Shown piece after piece: positions 11,201-18,373 of a DNA stretch of 64,000 bases. Position 1 is the stretch's first letter, and every line of letters begins with the position of its first letter. Source of the DNA: Parabacteroides merdae ATCC 43184 (GTDB lineage Bacteria > Bacteroidota > Bacteroidia > Bacteroidales > Tannerellaceae); the NCBI RefSeq assembly GCF_025151215.1, contig NZ_CP102286.1:4030001-4094000 (forward strand). The letters are read 5' to 3'. The notes beneath the pieces are model-generated. The model worked only from the letters and a program-made list of their open reading frames with translations. It had not been told where the DNA came from and did no database searches. Both the position numbers and the translations under genes were made by a program.

Positions 11201-11446
11201 TTTTGTCGTATATCCGATAAAAGAGAAAAGAAGAGTTGCCCCTTTTTGTACATTGAGGTTGTATTTACCGTCAATATCGGTAATAGTACCTGTTGTTGTT
11301 CCCTTGACAGAAACAGAAACACCTGGCATAGTTAGTCCATCGTTGTCTATAACAACGCCCGAAATATTCATTTCTTGAGCAGAAATTGAAATAAAAGGGA
11401 ATAATAAGAGGACTAACAGTAAACATAAATGATTTAATTTGTTCAT
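8282..11446 (-). CDS. SusC/RagA family TonB-linked outer-membrane transporter (NanO-like)
   Basis: A 1054-residue TonB-dependent transporter. In order: signal peptide (cleaved after ISA, about residue 23), a carboxypeptidase-regulatory-like domain (about 27-105), the SusC signature DEVVVVGYGTQ, the plug domain (IRIRGG, ILVDGVERA, IEVLKDAASTAIYGSRASNGVI) and a large beta barrel ending in VGVKVTF with a terminal phenylalanine. It would import the ligand caught by the partner SusD, driven by TonB-ExbBD. Gene order and context match the sialic-acid transporter NanO. A hairpin-rich 84-bp gap separates it from nanA upstream, so it may have separate control of expression. Confidence 0.95.
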   Translation of the reverse strand: MNKLNHLCLLLVLLLFPFISISAQEMNISGVVIDNDGLTMPGVSVSVKGTTTGTITDIDGKYNLNVQKGATLLFSFIGYTTKEVKVGNENILNITLNASTIGLDEVVVVGYGTQSRRTITSAITKVSGDALKNVPVNTIGEGLKGKIAGARLYSNNNTPGADATIRIRGGSSINKSNDPLILVDGVERAFSGINPNDIESIEVLKDAASTAIYGSRASNGVILITTKKGSANQAPRITFEANLALQQAETLYNFMNAEDYINTVRPAVALGPKSHYNFMDGYSASSGNTESSIYSTRYLKEGESIPTGYKSMPDPLDPTKTLIFQDNNFQDEIYKNALWQNYYVGIDGGSESVRYSASAGYTDDGGVALATGYSRLSMRNNLDVKINSKLSFAMGFDYSKTNSSEYPNQMNVISRGLATPPTQKKYNEDGTPTKGYNATSPNPLWYQYYNDQSKEEKRMSAFGRLTYHIIEGLKADVQMSTYNHHWRSDSFEKANEFSGLRTTTAQFGELNRNKLEAYGTYNKTIKDHSFSVMAGYSYQKDKNQSMEATVTGASSDKVPTLTAGPNKKDAKSDFTEDVTIGYFGRLSYDFQKKYLFSATFREDASSRFATGNQWGFFPGASVGWVMSDESFMQNIKPIDNLKWRISYGQTGNNAIGLYDAYGKYSTNAKYDGVAGIIPSTMPNLGLTWEVSTQLDAGFDLSMFNNRLNISADYFDKRTDNLLFSKELPNTSGFDNVQTNIGKVKFYGFDIEISSTNIETKDFIWTSKFTWSYVKNKVLKLPDNGRDKNRIGGITLADGTAFGGTAEGEPLYRYYGYVVDHIIETQEQADNAMYDSSAKGYRPSDGKNIAGRKEIGDYEWKNREGSQTKDGKDYIDSQDQFLLGYTVPHSTGGLNNNFTYKNFTLNIFVDWALGHSINNNSEMRYFMNTFANNYTLIDEVKQCWKQPGDNTKYARFTANDPDDGNANFSRTSNVFNYKGDYLCIREISLQYNVPTNKLTKLGIQNLAITLAGNNLHYFTAVKGVSPEVGASTTYNKDYYNYPPIRKYSVGVKVTF

Positions 11447-11459
11447 CTTTGTACTGGTT

Positions 11460-11527
11460 TTAAAATAGTGCTATTTTAAGATTGACACGAGGGAATAAGT
11501 ACCGATCAAAGTTTTATTCCCCGTGTC
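11460..11527 (-). promoter_or_regulatory. Two inverted repeats in the nanA-susC gap
   Basis: Two structures fill the 84-bp gap. The first in transcription order pairs 11514-11527 with 11484-11498, a 14-bp stem with one bulged base and a 15-nt loop. The second, 11460-11479, is a perfect palindrome with 9-nt arms (TTAAAATAG) around TG. No T-run follows the first hairpin on the minus strand, so it is not a normal terminator. A partial terminator, mRNA processing or stability element, or operator are all possible. Confidence 0.5.
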
Positions 11528-11530
11528 TTT

Positions 11531-12442
11531 TTATTTAGATAAGAAACCGATTTTTATTAAATCGTTTTTCAGCATATCATATTCTTCCTTGCTTACAGCT
11601 GGAATGGGTAGTCTGCATGGGCCGCACTCTATTCCGATCAAATTCATAATTGCTTTACCTCCTCGTACACCTCCTCCGTATTTAATGATTATTTTTACTA
11701 TTTCTATTGATTTCATTTGTAATTTTCTCGCATGTTGGAAGTCCCCTTCTTCAACTGCTTTCAAAATACCGTGGTAGACTTCGGGAAGATAGTTATAGGT
11801 GCTTCCAACGCCGGCAACTGCTCCGAATGCTAATCCTGAGATTAGAATTTCATCATACCCGTGAAGTACTTCAAATTCACCGTTATTTAATGTTAAACAT
11901 TCACCCATTTCCATGAGATTATTGTGTGTAAATTTTGTTCCCACTAAATTAGGCATCACTTTTTTACCCTCTGTCAGAAAGGTCGCAACAGGTAAAAATA
12001 CACCAGTCATAGATGGCATATTGTAATAATAGAATGGTAGTTCTTCTGCACTGTTGGCAATCGGAGTAAAAAAGTCAATTAAATCTTTGACAGTTTCCGG
12101 CTTGAAGAAACAAGGTGCCATTGCGGCAATAGCATCGGCTCCTGTCTCTGCCGCATGGCGTGCTAATTCGATTGCTTCTACTTGTGAATTACTGCCTACA
12201 TGGACTATTACTTTAAATCGTCCATTGGATGATTTAACCCATTGCTCTAGAATATTTTTTCGTTCATTAGTTGTTAGGGATTGCGACTCTCCGGTCGTAC
12301 CGCACACGAACACTCCTGTCATATCAGATTTAGCCATCAGATCTGCATACTTATCGATTACGGAAAGATTAATCTTTCCTTGGGCATCCATAGGAGTGAA
12401 AGATGCCGCAATTAGCCCTTTTAAACGTTGATAGTTTTTCAT
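11531..12442 (-). CDS. nanA: N-acetylneuraminate lyase
   Basis: A 303-residue class I aldolase expected to split N-acetylneuraminate into N-acetylmannosamine and pyruvate in the cytoplasm. The family motif GTTGES is at 48-53, the catalytic tyrosine Y140 is in YYNMPSMTG and the Schiff-base lysine K170 is in VGTKFTHNN. A glycine-rich segment (KYGGGVRGGKAIMNLIG) near the C-terminus also fits sialic-acid lyases. It lies 4 bp after the symporter-fusion gene and before susC, as expected for a catabolic nan operon. The next pathway enzymes (ManNAc-to-GlcNAc epimerase and a kinase) are not encoded nearby. Confidence 0.93.
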   Translation of the reverse strand: MKNYQRLKGLIAASFTPMDAQGKINLSVIDKYADLMAKSDMTGVFVCGTTGESQSLTTNERKNILEQWVKSSNGRFKVIVHVGSNSQVEAIELARHAAETGADAIAAMAPCFFKPETVKDLIDFFTPIANSAEELPFYYYNMPSMTGVFLPVATFLTEGKKVMPNLVGTKFTHNNLMEMGECLTLNNGEFEVLHGYDEILISGLAFGAVAGVGSTYNYLPEVYHGILKAVEEGDFQHARKLQMKSIEIVKIIIKYGGGVRGGKAIMNLIGIECGPCRLPIPAVSKEEYDMLKNDLIKIGFLSK

Positions 12443-12446
12443 GTTT

Positions 12447-15038
12447 TTATTTTTTAGAGAATATTTTATATATTGTTAAATGATCTATGTTTTTAGTCTT
12501 GCCGGGAATAATCCAACTTGCTATATACCCAATAACGAAGCATGAGACAAATCCAGTAGTTGTATATAGTAAGAGATGTACGGATTGCTGTTGGATGACG
12601 ATCAGTTGTATAAATATACTACCGATAATGCCGCATAATGCTCCTGCAGTATTTGCTTTTCGTGTGATCATTCCTAATAGGAAGAGTCCACCAAGGCTAC
12701 CTAAAATGATACCTAAAATTTTATTGAATTCATCCCATAATGATTTTATTTCCCAAGTTGCCATCATATAAGCAAAAGCTATTCCTGCAATACCTAAGAA
12801 AAGAGTTGCTATTTTTGCTGTGCGTAAGTTGTCTTTTGCTTCTTTTTTAATTATTTTGCCGTGAATATCAACAATGTAGGCGGTGGCGGCCGAATTCATA
12901 CTGCTACTGAGGGTAGACATGGCTGCTGCAAATATCCCTGAAATTAAAAGTCCTGTGACTCCTTGGGGGAGTTGAGAATAAATGTACCAAGGGAGAATTG
13001 CATCTCCGTCTGTGATTGTCAAACTTAAATCTGTTGGATTATGTTTATAGTAAACATATAATACTGTGCCTACGAAAAAGAAAAGAAGTGTCGCGGGAAT
13101 AGTAAGAATTGCATTTGTCAGTACACTTTTCTGTGCTTGTTTTTCTGTTTCGGTAGTCATATAGCGTTGTACCATTGTCTGGTCTGTACCATAAGTTGTT
13201 AAATTGGTAAAGAAAGTCGCAATTAGTACAGTCCATAATGTTGATTGCCTCAAGTCGAAATTTAAACTTCCCAAGTCGAATTTATTGTCAACTGATGCTT
13301 CTCGGATAATACCTGAGACCCCATCAGGGATATTGCATGCGGCCATGATAACAACCAGGATGGCACCACCTAATAGAATAACGACTTGTAAAGCATCTGT
13401 CCACACTACAGCTTCAATACCTCCCATCATGGTATAGATAAGACTTAATATTCCCATCAGCCCTATGCAGAGAAATATATCGAAGCCTGTAACAACATTT
13501 AATGCTATAGCTGGTAAGAATAAGACAATTCCCATACGACCAACCTGAAATAGGATGAAAGCTATACTGCAAAGTACCCGAATTAAAGAACTGAATCGTT
13601 GTTCTAAATATTCGTATGCTGTTGTAACATTCAGTTTGCGATAGAATGGAATAAACAAATATAATATGAATGGAACAACCATTAAGATACCTGCATTTAC
13701 AAGCATGTAGCTCCAATCGGAAGAATAAGCTTTTGCGGGAATGGACATGAATGTGATAGCACTCAGACTCGTTCCGAAAATACTTAGTCCAACAGCCCAC
13801 CAAGGGAGTCGTCCTCCTCCTTTGAAATAGTCGTCTGTATTTTTTTGCTTCTTCGAAAAATAGTAGCCAATCCAACCAAGAGATACAAAATATAAAATGA
13901 TAACAATTGTATTGACTATACCCAGTTTTTTTTCGAATGGGATGATTTCCCCTTTTAGGACATGAGGTGTACGAATACCAGGCTTGACTTCACCACTCCC
14001 TACATAAAATGTATTGCCTTTTTGGGCAATATTGGTTGTAACGGAAATAGGATAAGGAGCAACTTCTTTCTTTATCAAACTTTGGGTGATAGTATGGTAA
14101 AGACGAATTGTATTGTCAAAACCTGGATGATCATCGGATCCTGGAATTAATTGTGGTACACCCCCTAAAAAAAGAATATGGTTTGCACCACAAGATAATG
14201 CATTGCCAGCCATGACTGGAAAGCTTTGTTTCAGTTTCTTCCATGAATTTAAACGTGGGTTGAAGGCATAGCCATCTGTAAGTGTATTTATGTATCCGTC
14301 AGCTTTATAGTTACGCCCACTAAAAAGATAAAAGCATTTATCAAAACCGTCACTTTGAGTTGTACTCACTGCATATCCTCGAGGTTCTCCTGGCCATGAT
14401 GGTAATTCTTTCCAACCTTTATTGCGGCTGTTGAGATCTAGAACAAAAAAATAATTGGTAGCTTCGGGCTTTTCCATGCTTTTCTGACCTCCGGCCACAT
14501 ATATTTTATCTCCAAGCAAAGAGGCTGTCGCATTTGCTAAAGGAACAGGTAAGGAAGGCCACTCTGTGTCAATTTTTATTTGTCCGTCAATTAGTTGAAT
14601 TTGGAAAACATCATTATAGCATTGGATGGAATCGCAACCTCCAATACATAATATACCTGTATGCAATTCTATAGAATTGCCGTATGCCAAGGCTTTTGGC
14701 ATACTTTCTGGTAATACTAACCATTTGGAGGCTGGCTGGATTGTGTTTATACAATATATTGTATTCTGATAAGTCTTATTTCCTCCATTCCAAGGTGTGG
14801 CATAAGGAAAATTTGCGCCTCCTGCAATAATTAGGTGGTTGTCTATAAAACCTGAAAAAGCTCCCGCAACTCCGATATTCGGCTTGCCGTCTAAATCAGG
14901 TAGAGTAAGAGAATTATCCCATTTGATTTTTTCCAATCTAGGATTAGTTGAAGGGATACTTTCTTTTAATGCTGCGGCTTGAAATAAATTCAATAAACAA
15001 GCCAGAAAAATTGTTCCTATTTTGACTGTATTAGACAT
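12447..15038 (-). CDS. Kelch beta-propeller (NanM-like mutarotase) fused to sodium:solute symporter
   Basis: A single 863-residue protein with two modules. Residues 1-24 look like a signal peptide; about 35-365 form Kelch-type propeller repeats (IIAGGANFPYATPW, LCIGGCDS, IYVAGGQKS, YLFSGRNY, ILFLGGVP) resembling N-acetylneuraminate mutarotase NanM/YjhT; from about 373 on there is a complete SSS-family symporter with many membrane helices and the GGIEAVVWTDALQ signature. SSS transporters have an outside N-terminus, so the propeller would sit in the periplasm at the mouth of the transporter. I infer it converts alpha- to beta-sialic acid and passes it to sodium-coupled uptake. It directly follows the regulator (20-bp gap) and precedes nanA. 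Confidence 0.93.
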   Translation of the reverse strand: MSNTVKIGTIFLACLLNLFQAAALKESIPSTNPRLEKIKWDNSLTLPDLDGKPNIGVAGAFSGFIDNHLIIAGGANFPYATPWNGGNKTYQNTIYCINTIQPASKWLVLPESMPKALAYGNSIELHTGILCIGGCDSIQCYNDVFQIQLIDGQIKIDTEWPSLPVPLANATASLLGDKIYVAGGQKSMEKPEATNYFFVLDLNSRNKGWKELPSWPGEPRGYAVSTTQSDGFDKCFYLFSGRNYKADGYINTLTDGYAFNPRLNSWKKLKQSFPVMAGNALSCGANHILFLGGVPQLIPGSDDHPGFDNTIRLYHTITQSLIKKEVAPYPISVTTNIAQKGNTFYVGSGEVKPGIRTPHVLKGEIIPFEKKLGIVNTIVIILYFVSLGWIGYYFSKKQKNTDDYFKGGGRLPWWAVGLSIFGTSLSAITFMSIPAKAYSSDWSYMLVNAGILMVVPFILYLFIPFYRKLNVTTAYEYLEQRFSSLIRVLCSIAFILFQVGRMGIVLFLPAIALNVVTGFDIFLCIGLMGILSLIYTMMGGIEAVVWTDALQVVILLGGAILVVIMAACNIPDGVSGIIREASVDNKFDLGSLNFDLRQSTLWTVLIATFFTNLTTYGTDQTMVQRYMTTETEKQAQKSVLTNAILTIPATLLFFFVGTVLYVYYKHNPTDLSLTITDGDAILPWYIYSQLPQGVTGLLISGIFAAAMSTLSSSMNSAATAYIVDIHGKIIKKEAKDNLRTAKIATLFLGIAGIAFAYMMATWEIKSLWDEFNKILGIILGSLGGLFLLGMITRKANTAGALCGIIGSIFIQLIVIQQQSVHLLLYTTTGFVSCFVIGYIASWIIPGKTKNIDHLTIYKIFSKK

Positions 15039-15058
15039 ATTGTTAACAAGTTATTTCT

Positions 15059-15772
15059 TCATTTTCTACTGTTTAGAAATCTTTTATATACTTCAAAGTG
15101 TTGTTCTATTGCTTTTCGATACCCAAGCTCATTTCTGTTTTTGAGAAAATTAAGCAGATCTACGTGGGTAACTATCTGCCCTTGCTCTTTCATTTCTATA
15201 TTGATAGGTTCTAATAAATCCTTGAATTTGTTTTTTACAAAAATCATTACGGGATGAATGATATCTTGGAATTCGGAAATAGTTTTATTTCCTGTGATTT
15301 CGTATAATTTAGCATGGAATGTAAATTCGCTGACAGGGGCATATTCATTATTTTCAAAGACAATTCCCATTTTTACAATTTCTTCCAGTTCTGAAATGTC
15401 TTCCGGAGTAATATTTCTGAAAATATCGCTACATATCCCTATTTCCAAAGCAATTCTGAATCCTAAAATATCGAAAAGAGCCTCTTCGCCTAAAATACGT
15501 GGATCGACAACTCGTTTCATTCCTCCAAGAATCGTTGGTTCTGTTAGGATCATCCCCCGACGCGTACGAGTTTCTATCATCCCCATCATCTTTAACCGAC
15601 TTAAAGCCTCTCGAAGTACACTGCGAGCTACCCCCAGTGCTGCTGCCAATTCCAATTCATTAGGAATAGAATCTCCTGTACGTATATCTTTTTCTTTTAA
15701 ATAATTGAGAAGTTTATCCTCTACTTGATCAACAAGTGTGATTGTCTGACTATGTACTTTTAATGTATCCAT
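15059..15772 (-). CDS. FadR-subfamily GntR transcriptional regulator
   Basis: A 237-residue DNA-binding protein. Residues about 11-80 are the GntR winged helix-turn-helix (IPNELELAAALGVARSVLREALSRLKMMGMIETRTRRG) and about 95-230 the helical FCD effector domain with metal-binding-type histidines (FHAKLYEITGN, THVDLL). It is the first gene of the nan operon and is preceded by a perfect palindrome of FadR-family type, so autoregulated repression of the whole operon, relieved by sialic acid or a breakdown product, is the simplest reading. It is a functional counterpart of NanR; orthology is not claimed. Confidence 0.92.
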   Translation of the reverse strand: MDTLKVHSQTITLVDQVEDKLLNYLKEKDIRTGDSIPNELELAAALGVARSVLREALSRLKMMGMIETRTRRGMILTEPTILGGMKRVVDPRILGEEALFDILGFRIALEIGICSDIFRNITPEDISELEEIVKMGIVFENNEYAPVSEFTFHAKLYEITGNKTISEFQDIIHPVMIFVKNKFKDLLEPINIEMKEQGQIVTHVDLLNFLKNRNELGYRKAIEQHFEVYKRFLNSRK

Positions 15773-15805
15773 TGCAATAATATTAGACGATAATTATGAT
15801 TAATC

Positions 15806-15824
15806 TTATTTGTCAGACAAATAA
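15806..15824. promoter_or_regulatory. Perfect 19-bp palindrome, probable operator of the GntR regulator
   Basis: TTATTTGTCAGACAAATAA has 9-bp arms around one central base, 34 bp upstream of the regulator's start codon. The core TTGTC-A-GACAA has the shape of FadR/GntR operators. It sits where the promoter of the nan operon should be, so binding would block transcription. Confidence 0.75.
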
Positions 15825-15877
15825 ATGCAAAAGATATATTATATGCAATAATTGGGTTAGTTTTTTGGATAAATTAA

Positions 15878-16381
15878 CTATTCTTCTATTTCATCCAGCC
15901 AGATTTCCAAGCAAACCTGAGGGAATAGCTCCATTGTTTCCTGTACGGTAGTCAACGACTTCATCCGGTTAGCAATCTTATCCGCTGTATTGGGGTAGGC
16001 AGTTTCGATCAGATCGTTCAGAATGAAAGAGAAGAAAGGGGGATTTCGTTTTAGGTAGCGGTCCATTAACAAATAGCAGGTAGCGGGAGAGGATGACAGT
16101 ATTAGCTTTTTCAGATCTGCATACTCTTCCGTTTCCATATATTGATAGGGAGTATTTTCTGATCCCATTTCATCGCATTTGTGAAGAAAAGAGTTGAATG
16201 TCTCGTTGAAAAGCCTCTTTTCTGTGCGGGAAGCCATTTTTATCCCAGTATTGATACGGGTGCGGAGGTCTGGTGTTACCTTGAAAACATCCGGTTCCGG
16301 ATAATCTTCATTATTGCATGCTCCCAGCATGGCAAAGATGAAAAGTGCCAACAGTGTAGCTAATAGTTGTATTTTTGTCAT
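15878..16381 (-). CDS. Small predicted lipoprotein, function unknown
   Basis: A 167-residue protein with a clear lipoprotein signal (AMLGAC, Cys22). The mature part is mostly helical and charged with no motif I recognise; three further cysteines occur (in HKCDE, ATCYL and QVCLE). It is on the same strand as the genes around it. The 105-bp gap on each side suggests its own transcription, or a loose unit with the exported protein upstream. Not part of the nan pathway as far as can be seen. Confidence 0.75.
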   Translation of the reverse strand: MTKIQLLATLLALFIFAMLGACNNEDYPEPDVFKVTPDLRTRINTGIKMASRTEKRLFNETFNSFLHKCDEMGSENTPYQYMETEEYADLKKLILSSSPATCYLLMDRYLKRNPPFFSFILNDLIETAYPNTADKIANRMKSLTTVQETMELFPQVCLEIWLDEIEE

Positions 16382-16486
16382 AACCTGTTTCCGATTAATA
16401 TTTCTTGTATAACTATAAGACGTTATATGACACTGGATTGTTGCAAAATGATACGACTTTTTTTGAAAATTTATTCTATGGGCTGT

Positions 16487-17140
16487 TTAGTTCATCGGAG
16501 CAAAGGAGGTTACGTGTGTCGTGTCTTTTAACTGCAACGAATCCTTGCGTGACAAAAGCGTATCCTGCCTGGCAAATTCCGGATGACCAGTTGCGAGTTT
16601 CTTCTTTTTCTTGATGATGTCGGGAGTAGGCAGATTGTTGTAATTTCTCCATGTCCCATCTCTTTTGGCATTACGTTTGTGTATATAACTCTTCCTGCTG
16701 GTCATTTCTGCGAAGTCGAAAGTGACGAAGCCTGTGTTATGAGAACGATTCATAGGATCGTTTTTCCATGTTTCGAGCATATTTTTATAGACCGGTAAAA
16801 ATTTACCGGGAGGAGGAGCATATAACCAGAAAACACCAGGAGGCAGGTCCTTTAATGCTATTTTACGATGGGTTGAATCTGTTTGTATGTATTCGGTGAA
16901 ATCTTTGAGGATGGGTAACGGGGTTACCGGTGACATTTTCATGTCGGAAGCCGGTTCATCCAAGTTTATAAAAGAACCTGATTGAATCGCTTTCATCGTC
17001 TCTGGATTCAGTTCCAGCTTTTCTTTACCGGACAAGACGTTCTGGAGCCAGACTGAATCCTTTTTTGTCCACTGCTGTGCAGATATATAATCGGCACCTT
17101 TCAGACAAATCAACATCACTATAAGCAGTTGTTTGTGCAT
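16487..17140 (-). CDS. Exported protein of unknown function (possibly DUF4858-like)
   Basis: A 217-residue protein with a signal peptide (cleavage near ISA/QQ). The mature part begins QQWTKKDSVWLQNVLSGKEKLELNPETMKAI, a pattern I loosely associate with the Bacteroidales DUF4858 family; that match is from memory. A proline-rich PPGVFWLYAPPPGKFLP segment and a basic C-terminal KKKKK stretch are seen. It starts 6 bp after the stop of the thioredoxin-like lipoprotein gene, so the two are probably co-transcribed. Confidence 0.75.
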   Translation of the reverse strand: MHKQLLIVMLICLKGADYISAQQWTKKDSVWLQNVLSGKEKLELNPETMKAIQSGSFINLDEPASDMKMSPVTPLPILKDFTEYIQTDSTHRKIALKDLPPGVFWLYAPPPGKFLPVYKNMLETWKNDPMNRSHNTGFVTFDFAEMTSRKSYIHKRNAKRDGTWRNYNNLPTPDIIKKKKKLATGHPEFARQDTLLSRKDSLQLKDTTHVTSFAPMN

Positions 17141-17146
17141 GTTATA

Positions 17147-18229
17147 TTATTGCATCATCTCTTTTACTTTTGCTTTCAACGCATCGCCTCTCAGGTCGCG
17201 AGCTACGATTGTCCCGTCAGGGCCAAACAAGATGATATGCGGAATTCCGTTGAAGCCGTACAGTTCAGAAGGCGTGTTCTGGGCATTGAGAATCTGTGGC
17301 CAAGTAATCTTCAAATCTTCGATGGCTTTCTTTGTATCTTTCGGCTGGTCCCATGTGGCTACACCAAGTACTTGGAATCCTTTATCCTTGTATTGGTTAT
17401 ACACTTCTGCCAGTATCGGGGTCTCTGCACGACAGGGGCCGCACCAGCTTGCCCAGAAGTCAACCAATACATAATTCCCTTTTCCTACATAGTCGGAGAG
17501 GGAAACCTTTTTGCCATCTTCGGTTTCCACTGTAAAGTCGGTGAAAGGTTGTCCGACGGCCGTCTTTTTCAGGTTGGTAATCCGTTGGCTCAGTTTCCGG
17601 ATGATGTTCCTACTTTGGATAAAGGCGCTGGATTGGGCAATGATAGATTCCATTTCTTCCGGGTTCATAAAGTTCGATAGGTTTTGAAGGGCAAAAGCAC
17701 CGATGTAATTATCTTGGTTTTTATCGATGAAGTCCTTCAGCATAGCCATATAGGCCGGCTTATACTCATTGTCGTAATAGGTCTTTGTCAATTCTTGGAC
17801 TTTACTTTTATCTTGTTCCTGCTCCCGGATCTCTTTCATTTTGTTCTGGAAGAGTTCACTGATTCTTTTTTCTTCTTGGATATAGCTGCTGAAGGTCTCA
17901 TTCAAGGGAGTGCCGGACGCGCTGTTCGGAGTTTCCATGTTCAGTTGGATGGTACCGTTTTCGAGCATGAAGGTGGTATAGTATTTCCTTCCGACTTGGG
18001 TTAGGCATAAAACAGCGGTGTCAATCTGACCGGTGAACGTAAACGCTCCGTTTTCAATCACTGCGCTGTCAATGTTTTGCCCCTTATCCCGGTCGAAGAT
18101 ATAGACTGTTTTCCCATTAAAGGTAGAATCGGGGATATTTCCCATTACCGTGTAGGAGGGAATCGGCTGTGAACAGGAGGCAAGGCCTGCTCCTGCCATG
18201 AGCAATGCGATTAATGTTTTTGTATTCAT
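17147..18229 (-). CDS. TlpA/ResA-like thioredoxin lipoprotein with N-terminal DUF4369-type domain
   Basis: I place the start at the ATG at 18229, giving a 360-residue lipoprotein with Cys19 in AGLASC; an upstream start would spoil the signal. The N-terminal beta domain (about 22-115, YTVMGNIPDSTFNGKTVYIFD) is of the DUF4369 type often fused to thioredoxins in Bacteroidota. A helical linker follows, then an AhpC/TSA-thioredoxin domain with active site WASWCGPCR. It should act as a membrane-anchored periplasmic thiol oxidoreductase. A TACTTTTG -7 box lies 26 bp upstream of the start. Confidence 0.9.
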   Translation of the reverse strand: MNTKTLIALLMAGAGLASCSQPIPSYTVMGNIPDSTFNGKTVYIFDRDKGQNIDSAVIENGAFTFTGQIDTAVLCLTQVGRKYYTTFMLENGTIQLNMETPNSASGTPLNETFSSYIQEEKRISELFQNKMKEIREQEQDKSKVQELTKTYYDNEYKPAYMAMLKDFIDKNQDNYIGAFALQNLSNFMNPEEMESIIAQSSAFIQSRNIIRKLSQRITNLKKTAVGQPFTDFTVETEDGKKVSLSDYVGKGNYVLVDFWASWCGPCRAETPILAEVYNQYKDKGFQVLGVATWDQPKDTKKAIEDLKITWPQILNAQNTPSELYGFNGIPHIILFGPDGTIVARDLRGDALKAKVKEMMQ

Positions 18230-18254
18230 AAAATAAATATTAATGTTTTGAGGA

Positions 18255-18262
18255 CAAAAGTA
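18255..18262 (-). promoter_or_regulatory. -7 promoter box of the thioredoxin-lipoprotein gene
   Basis: TACTTTTG on the minus strand matches the Bacteroidota -7 consensus TAnnTTTG, 26 bp before the start codon at 18229. No clear -33 TTTG is seen. Confidence 0.5.
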
Positions 18263-18337
18263 AAACATGTTGGCTTATGATAAGCCCTAATTCATGTAAT
18301 TTGTCTTATCATCCAAAATATTAATTGTTTTTAGTGC

Positions 18338-18366
18338 TGTGTTCCCGCGCTTAATGTGGGAACACA
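18338..18366 (-). terminator. Hairpin after the last efflux permease gene
   Basis: Perfect 9-bp arms (TGTGTTCCC at 18338-18346 and its complement at 18358-18366) with an 11-nt loop lie 8 bp beyond the permease stop codon. There is no strong T-run after it on the minus strand, so termination would be weak or the hairpin protects the 3' end. Confidence 0.5.
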
Positions 18367-18373
18367 TCCTCCT

